DNA of 64,000 nt, from contig CM040103.1 in assembly GCA_022496805.1 (NCBI GenBank), forward strand, positions 21,924,820 to 21,988,819. Reading direction: 5' to 3'. The position numbers and the translations under genes were made by a program. Shown in pieces: positions 49,101 to 58,215 of the stretch. Origin of the DNA: Pohlia nutans. Taxonomy: Eukaryota; Streptophyta; Bryopsida; Bryales; Mniaceae. Below the pieces are notes generated by a model that worked only from the letters and a program-made list of their open reading frames with translations, ran no database searches and had not been told where the DNA came from. Every line of letters starts with the position of its first letter. Positions within the stretch are counted from its first letter, which is position 1.

Positions 49101-52058
49101 TCTCCTCCTTCGAATGGCACCCGTTCTCCATCACGTCGGCACCCAATGACCCATTCCTCAGTGTGCACATTCGCACTCTGGGCGACTGGACCACGGAGCT
49201 CCGCCGCATCTTCTCCGAGGCCAACGGTGGCCGCGAGCGCCTGCAGACCGTCAACAACTACAACCTCAGCGGCGAATTGACTCTCGCTGCAAGGTACGTA
49301 CAATCCCCAAAACCCTAATTATATAAAAACTCATGGAGCCCTTCATGTTCAAACGCAGTTATTTTATAAGAAAAAATAGAACCTAGTGATAAATCACGTA
49401 CTAGCTATGAATTTTCACAGTGGAAGTTGTCTTAGAAACCACTTAAACCATGGTCCTAAAACTAGTCTTGTCAAAGAACCAAACTCTATGAAATTCAAAA
49501 CTCACTAAGCAATGACACTGAAGTTAGGAAACAGTTTAAAAGCACTTAAAACAAGTTTATAAGTTTATAAGATAGTTTCAATAGATTAGGAGTGCCTGGG
49601 TGCAAGGACAGAATTGGGTGTTTCTACCTCATTCTCAAGAAGTCATTTATTGGGTGTTTCTACCTCATTCCCAAGAATTCATTAATGTTAAGAGCTTCCT
49701 TCTTCAAGATTCTTGAATTTAAGATACAAGAGGATGTGTGCCAAAGAAAGTCTAAAAGTGGAGCATCATTGATACCTTGAATTATGAGTTGGGAGATTCT
49801 ACCAGCTACTAGTCACGGCTACTAGCTACTGGTCACGGTTACATTGAATTAGGAGTTGGAATCTTCTACCATCTACTAGTCACAGTTACTAGCTATGGGT
49901 CATGATTACTAGTCAAAAGTCATACTTAGAATCTATCTATAAGAGGAACCAGGCACTAAAGGTACACTTCGCTATCCATGTCCCTGAGGCATAGGTAGAT
50001 GAAAGTCTACCCCAAGAAACTCTTCATTCACAATGATCTTTAGGACAACGTTATTACTAAAATAATTGTCTCTACCCAAGGAGAGACTACAGGAACGCTT
50101 TTATTTTAAGGAGTTACATGGCTGAACGAGGGGGGACGTAAAAGTAATTCTAGGGTAAATACTAAGGCAGAGACTACGCGAGTAGCCACTTGTTATTATG
50201 AATTATGGGAGAGCTTCTTTCAGGAATGTAAGGTTGAGGATCATGGAGTGAAGGTGAAGATCTCACCGACAACTCACTGACAGGGTGCTGATCGAACATT
50301 GCAATTGAAACAGGTATCCGAAGCTATACATTGACGGGCCGTATGGAGCCCCAGCGCAAGACTACCTCAAGTACGACGTACTACTACTGGTAGGACTGGG
50401 CATCGGGGCGACGCCGTTCATCAGCATTCTCAAGGACATGCTGCACCATTCCCGGAACGACTCCGTCACGTCGGTGGATGATTCAGCTGCTGACGAGTCG
50501 TCGTCGAAGGGCAAGAAGTCTGGTAAAGGCAAGGTGGCGAGGAAACCCAAGGCGTACTTCTACTGGGTGACCCGGGAGCAAGGCAGCTTCGACTGGTTCC
50601 GCGGCATCATGCGCGAGGTGGAGGACATCGACGACAACGAGCGCATCGAGATGCACAACTACCTCACCAGTGTGTACGAGGAAGGCGATGCGCGATCCAC
50701 GTTGGTTATGATGCTGCAAGCGCTCCAGAAAGCCAAGAATGGCGTCGACGTTGTCTCCGGCACCAGGGTACGTCATGTTTCAAACCCTAAACTCCACTGC
50801 AATCATGGCTACTATAATCATGTTCGTTAAATTGAGACAAAATGGACATTTTGAGATCGACTTTAGCTCTATTATTTGAGACTTTTATTCTGACAAATCA
50901 AAAACTTATGAACATTTCAAACTTTATAAGATTAAAGATTTGTGAGTGTATTAACCCCAAAACGTTTAAAAATGCCTTTGCGACAAGTAGAATACAATGT
51001 ATATTTCTTGTATTTGGAATGGATCCATATTTTTAATGGGTTTGAGTGCAACAAAGAAATTGAAATTTAGATCAATGCAATTTTAGTGAGCTATTGAGAT
51101 CCTAATTTAGAACTTCTTGTTGGTAGCAAATGTCAATTATACAAAAACGTATCTACTCTGCCCATGGGACGTTTAGGGGTTGACATATTGAAGTCTCAAT
51201 TCACCAGAAAAATTCAACATCAAACACTAATTATCATCTAAATGTAAAGTCAAAGATAATTTATGAGACTACAGATTGTCGCAGTTTAACGGATGTGGCC
51301 AAATTTTCTGTTTTTAGTTTAAGGCGCTGACGTACTACATTCCATGGAACTGGTATGATCATATAATTTGTTTAAAGTTTCAGTAGACTAACCTAACTTG
51401 CTTCTGATCAACTTTAATTGCAGGCACGCACACATTTTGCAAGGCCGAATTGGAAGAGTGTGTTCTCATCGCTGGCAGCCACACACCAGGACAAGCGTGT
51501 CGGTACGAATCCAATCCATTCCCTCAGTGTTTCCCTAACCTAGTAGAAATCCTGTCAAATGTGACTTGCCTTTAAATAATGACTAAATTCCGTTGTGACA
51601 TGCACAGGGAGAGATAAAGACATTCTCACATGGGATTTCATATGGGAAGTGGGACAAAATTCCCACAATTGTAACTTTCCTGGGATGATTGTAGTGTATT
51701 TTGATCTCGGAAAGTTACAACTATGGAAAATTTGCTTAAGTTTCCCATATGGGAAACTTGTTTTTTATCTCCGTGTGATGTCTATAGTGACTGCAAACAA
51801 CAATTTGAATCACTATGAACAAGTCACAAATGTTCAGAATTGACAAGAATTGATTAATTGATTAATTGATTTCCAGTTTACTAAGTTAATACAGAGTCTG
51901 TCCATTTTTTCAATGAACGAATCTGAGAGGTGTTCTGTTGTGCTGCAGGAGTGTTTTATTGTGGCCCTGTTGCACTGGCAAAGGAGCTGGAGACTCTGTC
52001 CAGAACGTACACGATGAAGTCGTCCACCAAATTTTCCTTCCACAAAGAGAATTTCTGA
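43179..52058 (+). CDS. RBOH: Respiratory burst oxidase homologue (NADPH oxidase), 9 exons
   Basis: Plasma-membrane enzyme that moves electrons from cytosolic NADPH through FAD and two haems to apoplastic O2, making superoxide for signalling. Exons: 43179-43842, 44694-44905, 45677-45780, 46465-46876, 47754-48177, 48945-49293, 50314-50767, 51424-51502 and 51949-52058. They total 2808 nt and join in frame to 935 residues. The N-terminal region (about 1-230) is plant-type. EF-hand 1 loop is at 278-289 ([12 protein letters not shown]) and EF-hand 2 at 322-333 (DVDGNGYIELSQ, last position Q rather than E). Haem ligands by family spacing are H463/H477 and H565/H578. The FAD motif HPFSITSAP starts at 664, the NADPH motif GLGIGATPF at 749, and the C-terminus is FHKENF, as in other RBOHs. 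A 20-odd residue Ser/Lys-rich stretch lies in the NADPH domain (exon 7). The upstream codon at 43170 is TTG, so ATG 43179 is chosen. Six of eight introns begin GTACG. The introns are loaded with MITEs. Confidence 0.97.
44966..45125. mobile_element. Foldback MITE in RBOH intron 2
   Basis: TTGACACATTCACCAGGTAG and inverse CTTGGTAGTGAATCGGTCAA. The arms pair almost fully over about 70 bp each, with a loop near 45040-45055. Confidence 0.85.
45182..45320. mobile_element. 138-bp MITE family, diverged copy in RBOH intron 2
   Basis: AGCCCCATATTCATTAAAT ... ATTTTAATGAATATGGGGTT. TAAA is at 45178-45181 and 45321-45324 (4-bp duplication), agreeing with copies at 32047 and 63074. Confidence 0.8.
45345..45577 (+). 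mobile_element. MITE, GATATGGGTACC family, copy 4
   Basis: CCCTGATATGGGTACCCCC at the left and GTACCCATGTCATGCCA at the right, in RBOH intron 2, 25 bp after the previous element. Confidence 0.85.
45845..46172. mobile_element. Putative MITE in RBOH intron 3
   Basis: GAAGAGCATCCCCACTCC at the left and GGTGGAGTGCTCTTAG at the right are imperfect inverted repeats. No clear target duplication. Confidence 0.4.
46203..46341. mobile_element. Tourist-type foldback MITE in RBOH intron 3
   Basis: GGGCCTCTTTACACTAGAGG and its inverse, flanked by TAA (46200-46202 and 46342-46344). The arms pair over about 50 bp. Confidence 0.85.
46880..47420 (+). repeat. Direct repeat flanking the CACTA MITE in RBOH intron 4
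   Basis: AACATGCTTTGCTCAAATGG ... CTCGCACTGACAAGTGCCTC (46892-46980) recurs at about 47329-47410 with small changes. The 47000-47191 element lies between the two. Confidence 0.75.
47000..47191. mobile_element. CACTA-type MITE in RBOH intron 4
   Basis: Begins CACTAGTAGGAAATGTG and ends TTCTGCTACTAGTG (inverse CACTAGTAG). The 3-bp duplication GAC is at 46997-46999 and 47192-47194. 192 bp, non-coding. Confidence 0.85.
47465..47671 (+). mobile_element. Right part of a TTAA element in RBOH intron 4
   Basis: Aligns with 22218-22420 of the CDC123 intron (CATCACTGAACTTTGCA, TCAACAGTG, TCAAACTGAAGTC, GATTTTCCTACACTACAGAA) and ends GGG-TTAA (47665-47671). Confidence 0.65.
48529..48745 (+). repeat. 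Tandem duplication in RBOH intron 5
   Basis: Two units of about 107 bp (TTCTCAATCTCTAAAGAATC ... GGAATCAAGATGTGTAGCC). The second contains a further duplication of AAAGTCAGATTTCCT. Confidence 0.8.
49590..50200. repeat. Short tandem and dispersed repeats in RBOH intron 6
   Basis: TTGGGTGTTTCTACCTCATTC occurs twice (about 49615 and 49654). A repeat built on CTACTAGTCACGG is at 49796-49910. 50065-50195 belongs to the dispersed family also at 31678 and 52775. Confidence 0.6.
50951..51183. mobile_element. TTAA-type element in RBOH intron 7
   Basis: TTAA-CCCCAAAACGTTTAAA ... CCATGGGACGTTTAGGGG-TTGA, 233 bp, right target slightly decayed. Confidence 0.7.
51603..51777. mobile_element. CACA-ended MITE with 3-bp duplication in RBOH intron 8
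   Basis: CACAGGGAGAGATAAAGAC and inverse of CACACGGAGATAAAAAACA. ATG is duplicated at 51600-51602 and 51778-51780. An internal palindrome is built on TTCCCATATGGGAA. CACTA-like in duplication length. Confidence 0.7.
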
Positions 52059-53454
52059 GCCGGAATCACAGCTAACTTAGCAGAGAGTTTGTAGATATAA
52101 TTATGTTCAGTCATTCAGTGAATGCAACTTGTAACATATGTACACCGACACGTACATGGTGGCGCCCATTAGTTCGCCACTGTCCCATTTATTTTTAATC
52201 GCCTTCTCAAGAAACTTAAGAAGGTGGAGACCAATAAGTTCTAATTCAGTGTGGATCATTAGATGACATACGTGAATGATTCTAATGACATAGCAGTTTA
52301 GCAGAGAATTAGGACATGGCAAAGTGTTATTAAGCTTCTGTCACTGCTTTTCGGCATGTATCCTTTCCAGTTACTAACTGATTCCAATGCCAAATTCTCT
52401 TTGGTAAATTTTTGCTAGAATCTTACCTGAGCCAAAAGGTCGATGAAATTGTCAAAATCTGCTCAAAAAAATACTTAAATTGCTACTATTTGGATGAAAG
52501 TTCCTTATATTAGATAATTTTAAGGATGAGCATATATTGGATAATTCTATCTATGTTTTTTTTACCTCGCTACATATTTAGTAGAATGTAGTGGCTATGT
52601 TTGGCTATGGTGCAGCATATTCCACACCCAACATGACTTCAGCAGTAGCTAATTGGATAGGTGGAGTCCCAAGGTGATGAGTGAAGTGCATGAAGGAAAG
52701 GCAAAGGGCGTGAAGGCTACTGAATGTTAAGTAGAGTGCGTGTCACTCTACCATAGGAAAAAAATAAAAACAAGCGGCTAGTCGCGTAGTCTCTGCCTTA
52801 TTATTTACCTTGAATCTACTTTTACACCATGTTTGTACTGTTCAGCCATGTAACTCCTTCAAAACGAAGTGTTTACGTAGTCTCTCCCCTGCAAGGGCAG
52901 AGACAATAAAACAAAAATATTGGCTGCATGAGTCATCTTTTTCCTGCACCAGGAGTTTCATCTTCATGTGTACCAAAATATCTGCTTGCAAATCTTGATT
53001 CCATGTATCTGGGCTCCTGAATCAGGGTACCCACGGCCTCTTTCATAATGCACGTGGTAATATGGAGTTCTAAAATATTGTGGCAATCCATAGTAAGCTT
53101 TATACATAACATTCTTCATATCTTGTTGGACCACACCCTTTACACTGTAACATCACTGTAGAGAAACTACTAATAAAATAATTCAACTCTCCAACTGTTT
53201 TTGCTTGGCGCACCAGAAGTTAGGGGAAATTCTCTGCAATTCTTTTGATCCCCTAACAAATGCTTGAGATTCGGAGGTGAACAATAGTGGAGTTGAAGAA
53301 AGTTATGTACTATGCATTGTCATAGCCTAAACAGTCAAAGTGTACGTGATAATATGGAATCCTTTAACATATTTAACATGTGATAATCAATGTCAAATCT
53401 TATGCACTCAATATGCATGTTGCAGTCATTTTAAGTGGACTTGTCCGGGGTCTA
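52059..53454. other. Downstream of RBOH, no further gene seen
   Basis: Probable 3' UTR, then spacer with MITE fragments: 52612-52735 (inverted relative of 38140-38270) and 52775-52915 (inverted relative of 50065-50195). Confidence 0.4.
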
Positions 53455-53598
53455 CTAAGGTAACTAAACCTAAAAGGGAGCATTTACCTTAAAGCGTGCG
53501 CATCTATTACAGTATGACATTTCAGTTGTGAAATGTCACACTACAGTAGATACACACGCTTTAAGATAAATGCTCCCTTTTAGGTACAGTTACCTTAG
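53455..53598. mobile_element. Foldback MITE, uninterrupted copy
   Basis: AAGGTAACTAAACCTAAAAG then GGGAGCATTTACC, with full inverse ending GGTACAGTTACCTTA. Near-perfect hairpin. It is the paralogue of the interrupted copy at 4393-4814. Confidence 0.85.
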
Positions 53599-54367
53599 CT
53601 CAACTAACTGACGGCCAGAGTGTGAACCGGTCCTTAACATGGGGTCATAATTAGTCAATAAGTAGACAACACAGAAGACAAGGGTGTACATTAAGATCTG
53701 CAGTGATCACCATCTTTCCATTTTCTTATGAGAAAATCCATTTTGTCACCAATTCGATTAGAAATGAATGTGTCCTTATGTGAAGCTTTGTCCACTTTTC
53801 TCTTCTGACAGCTAATAGACACCCTGAGGATTTCGGCTGATAATTAGGGATTTCAAAGTCAAAAGTTATAGTATGGTCTCTGCAGAGTCCTACGCTTTTT
53901 AGCCTCTTTCAACTTCTAATCCTCCTCAAAGAAGACTGAAGAACTGGGGTTCCTTCTAGAAACTGGTGATAGAGACCTCTTCACAATTCCAGTCAATATG
54001 AATACGGTTGAGTCAAAAGAATGATATTAGGTTACTGTTTGAAATTCATACTATTGTGACAACGGTTCCCTGTGCACACTTGTCCTACGTGAAAAACCGC
54101 TCTAACCAAGTCTTGAGCAGTGAGTGCGAAGTGCCGCCGTTTGACCGCCGTTTGACTCGCGTACCGAGTGAAAAGCGACGCCTTCTGTAATGATGTTGCT
54201 GGCACATGGTGTATATGGCTATTGAGTTGAAGCACATGGAATTGAATGGTCCAGGACTGATAACTGCCAAGTGAGTATAAATACGTTGGACTGGCAGGCA
54301 GCAGTAACTTTTTCATTGCTGTGCATATACATATGCCGAGAACTAGAAATAGTATCAAAACATTCAT
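53599..54367. other. Intergenic, no gene seen
   Basis: 54115-54182 holds GAGTGCGAAGTGCCGCC ... GAGTGAAAAGCGACGCC, a dispersed repeat also at 17428 and 59383. Confidence 0.4.
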
Positions 54368-55240
54368 GGCCCATTCACACCAGCCCCTGCCACCGTTGCG
54401 TTTGCGTTCCCTGAAAGGATGGGAGGTAAAATGAAGAAACAATAAAATATTCACAGCTTTGTCTTTTCCTGTTGTAATTACTATTAACCCCTAAACGTCC
54501 ACGCATCCAGTTACTGGATGTTTGTTGGTCAAACCCAATTTTGATCTTGAAGATGACTTTTGTTGCTAATACACCCAACTAAGAAAATGAAGTTTATTAA
54601 ATCTAGTTTGTACTCCACTTTTCAAATCTTAAAAATTCCAATTATTGAGTATTTTATTGCTTGTGCAAGCTTTGTAGGTCAAGGTTTGAATTACACTACA
54701 TAGGAATGATAGGATTTTCAGCTTTCGAATTTCAAAATTGAAATAAAAAGTTTCTATGGAAAACATATCATGTGATTCTCCATTGTAATTTGTACCTGCT
54801 CCCAAAAAAACATTAAAATTTTAAAGATTTTTTTAATAAATTTTATTTTTTGAAGTATTTGACATAAAAATATGTTTAAAATGCCGTATTAAATCAAAAA
54901 AATCTGAAAATTTCAAGACTGATAGGAAACATTCAATTCCATGCATGAAAAATATTACAAAATATATTTTGATAAATCTTGAAGGCTAAATTTCAGTAAA
55001 TTGTGTAGTTTGACTTTCCTACAAAGGAGTGGTACGTTTAAGGGTTAAACCACTGTGCAACTGCCTTGCGGTGCTGCAACTATAGTCATGTTCATTTTTT
55101 GCGTTGTGTTGCTTCCTAACATGCGGTGGAGTAAATCCCCTTCACATATTTTTTATATATATATATTTTTTACCTCATATTCCTTCAAAGTTATTTGACG
55201 CACGCGTGCGTGTGGCAAAGTTGGTGGATGTGAATAGGCC
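54368..55240 (+). mobile_element. MITE with GGCCCATTCACACC ends, interrupted copy
   Basis: Ends GGCCCATTCACACCAG and GGATGTGAATAGGCC. Without the 54484-55048 insert it is the same length as 25820-26128 (about 310 bp) and aligns with it on both sides. Confidence 0.8.
54484..55048. mobile_element. TTAA-flanked element, 565 bp, inside another MITE
   Basis: TTAA-CCCCTAAACGTCCACGC ... GGTACGTTTAAGGG-TTAA. The empty counterpart at about 25935 has a single TTCA where this copy has two TTAAs. The body is homologous to 35609-36521. Confidence 0.88.
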
Positions 55241-56041
55241 TTCAATAGTAGACTCAAGGGATGCCCTTCCTTTAATGAGGAATATTCTTCATCATCTCGT
55301 CAACCCCATCATTAGCTAAGAGTGCACATGGTAGTGCCAAAGAGAACTGCAAGGATGAAGTTGGATGCAACCCCAAGGCAGTCCCTGTAAGAGCTATTGA
55401 ATGTTATGGTAGTTTATCTATCAAGCACAATCAAATTACTAGGGTGTAAGTAGTGCATACTTCAAGCATTTGCCATCCTATGAGTTTTCCATACAGTAGC
55501 AAAAAAGCGATCTTTGAGTACTAAGGTGGAAATACCTATCACTATCAATTTAAGCAATCTGAACATCTTGGAGGATATACTCACTGAGTGTGTCAAGAAT
55601 TTTTGAAAGAAAGATAAATCTTAGTGGTGTTGAATCAAAGTGAAATCATTTTTTTTTAAATGAAATTTGTAATTTCTATGAATTTCCAAAACGGTCTGCC
55701 TTGAAAATCCAAAACTGACCCCTAAGTGAAGGACATGAGCATCCCAAAAATGGTAGTTACCTTTTAAAAGCGAGGGTAGTCTTGGACCTTGGCAATACTA
55801 GGGAGCTCAATGCAGCAAGTCATGGTAACTTATGGATATCAATCTTGGTAGGATCTGCATGCCATTTTCTCATTGTGATGTATGTATATTTTCTTACATT
55901 GATGCTCCAATTAATACTCTTTTCAGACTGCATTCATGATGTCAATATCATACATATAGTTCACCCTTCAAATTTGATACAATTACATTTTTTTAATCAA
56001 CAACATTTCCTGGAAATGTTGGAAGTTGCCACATACCTCAA
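55241..56041. other. Intergenic, no gene seen
   Basis: Frame 55782-56144 has no recognised domain and overlaps the LINE fragment out of frame. Confidence 0.4.
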
Positions 56042-57448
56042 AGAGGTGGAGAATGGATTTCAGCAATATACAACTCTACAAAGGCTGACATGCAAATATC
56101 AGAAAGACTACCAGGCCTACAAACTAGTTTTCAAGCAGAACTAATGGCTATCCATAAAACACTGAGTTTAATCACTACTAAATACCCAGACAAACCGGCA
56201 CATATATTTACAGACTGCCTCAACTACCTATACAATCTAAACACACATATTAAACACCCAACCATGCACAACAATCACGCGGATAAAACCATACTAACAG
56301 ACATGGTAAAAATGCTAAAAACTCGTACTCAACCCACCACATTCTACAAAGTCAAAGCACATATCAACATTGAAGGCAACAAACAAGCGGATAAACTTGC
56401 AAAAATGGGAGCCACAAAAGAGTACTTCAGAGCCACAAGATTATACGAATTTGCACATACAACACCATTCTATTTTCAAAAAGATATATGGCCAGGCTTA
56501 TAACACGACCAGATAAAGGCCCTGTCAGATGTCTCCAAACATATCTAACCAAATACGACCAAGAAAACAACCTTGAAGAAATGGCAATCGAATTTCCCAA
56601 CATTACCAAATGGACCATGAACCCAAACATCGATAACGACCTATCCAATGCATTTTGGTCCAATCCTACAATCATTGACTCACAAAAAACAATTATATTA
56701 AAACTTTGTACCGGCCAATACATTGGGTAATGCTAGAAAACAACTATTTTTTGGTAGAGAAAGATTCTCCTCAAAAACATGTTCCATATGTAACTCTGCA
56801 AATGCAGACACATGCATGGCTACACGTACTTCTAAAATGCAACCATCACCATATTCACGCCATTAGAGTCAAAAGACATAACAAAGCAGTTTGGGAACTA
56901 AAGAACTTAATCCTTTCATCACAAAATCTAGATGTTACACCCTCATGAACGCAGGATCATTCAACAACAACCCCCAAGAAAACACAGTATCCCTATGGCT
57001 ACTACCATGCTCATGTGAACAACAAAGATGTCATTGCAACGCTAGATTCAAACCAGACATCCTTTGCGTAAAAGGACTCCCATACAAAAATGACCCACCA
57101 TCACATCCATCAGACAACCTCACAATTCAATTTATTGAATTTACATATTGTAATGACAGAATCCCACAAGAAACAATAGATATCAAAAATCAGAAATACC
57201 AACCACTTATCGACAACATTATTAACTTAGGATGGAAAGTTGACCCACTCATAGTCATCACGACAGGAGCTAGAGGCACAACACATGGTCCCTCGATGAA
57301 AATCCTCGAAAGTAAATTTAAACTACCAGGAACTGCAATTGAAAACACATTCACAGAAATAAATACCATTGCTATACATCACGCTGGATCAATTATTCTA
57401 CATAAAAGAAAAATAGAAAATAACCAGCCACTACTAATAGACTACTGA
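56042..57448 (+). pseudogene. LINE ORF2 fragment: RNase H domain and C-terminal region, frameshifted
   Basis: Degraded non-LTR retrotransposon, truncated at the 5' end. The frame around 56054-56503 reads GEWISAIYNSTKADMQ, then SFQAELMAIHKTL, HIFTDCLNYLYNLN and KVKAHINIEGNKQADKLAK. These give the second to last acidic residues and the His of RNase H type 1; the first catalytic Asp lies in lost upstream sequence. A frameshift near 56495 leads to TRPDKGPVRCLQTYL (to 56730). Another near 56720-56790 leads to a Zn-binding motif (CSICNSANADT / LHVLLKC split between frames). A further shift near 56920 leads to SRCYTLMNAGSFNNNP through LIDY-stop at 57448. At least three frameshifts mean it is inactive. 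The exact LINE clade is uncertain. No reverse transcriptase domain remains. Confidence 0.8.
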
Positions 57449-57584
57449 ATAAAACAAAACTACCACAGAAAAGGAGGGTAATGGTGAAGACCACTACTTA
57501 TTTCTTTTGGATTTTTTGTTTAAATTCAAAGTACACACTTGTCTCAGGTAGATGGGATGGGGTTGGTTGGTTGGTACAAACTTT

Positions 57585-57790
57585 CCTGCCTATGATTAAA
57601 TCACTCGTTAAATCACTAGCAGCACCAAGCCACGATATATCACAATAAACGCTCAGACGGACTCAACAGGAATCGAACCCGGACCGTACAATTACAACAT
57701 AAACGTTCTTCTCCAATCAACCTTGGGACCATGACTTGGCGACCACCAGCAAAACAAACACCAATTTATACCCGCGCTAGTTCTAACTAA
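57585..57790 (-). repeat. tRNA-like promoter sequence, possible SINE
   Basis: On the minus strand GGTTCGATTCC (57669-57679) is a match to the pol III B box. TGGTCCCAAGG about 55 bases upstream is a weak A box. The fold is not a convincing tRNA, so a tRNA-derived SINE or tRNA relic next to the LINE tail is more likely. Confidence 0.4.
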
Positions 57791-58215
57791 TGAATTTTAC
57801 TAGTGTTACTAGTATTTATCTCTGGTCACTAAAGTGTATATTCTCGAAAGAGGTGAGTACGGTAGTCTTGTACCAAATGAATGACCCTTTGTCCGGTGGG
57901 CACTGGCTCATTGTCAAGACGAACAAACACTTTATTCACGCCGGCCTCGAAAGAGGACCGGAGTTCATATCTATCTATCTGGATTTCAGCATAATAAATT
58001 CACCTTCTTACTTTGTCATTGTTGTGCTTCCAACGGAAAAAATTCGGCTTTTTACAATGAGAAAATTGAGGAAAGAGAGGGTTTCAAAATAACCACCACT
58101 TTCGCCCCCTCCCATGATTCCAACATTGGAAACATTTCCTATAATTGATCATTTTGCGTGGATCGTATCAATCTACTGGCTGACCAAATGGTATACAGTA
58201 CTAGTGAATCTAGAT

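Noticed and set aside
4408..55048. PIF/Harbinger (3-bp TTA/TAA) origin for the TTAA elements
   Set aside because: Every clear copy has the full palindrome TTAA next to CCC at both ends, and empty-site comparisons fit a 4-bp site; true Tourist copies here (34779, 46203) begin GGGC and have only TTA or TAA.
55782..56144. 120-codon frame before the LINE relic
   Set aside because: No domain, and its last part overlaps the RNase H frame in the wrong phase.
57600..57760. Functional tRNA gene
   Set aside because: The B box is good, but the A box is weak and no acceptor stem or clover-leaf could be drawn.
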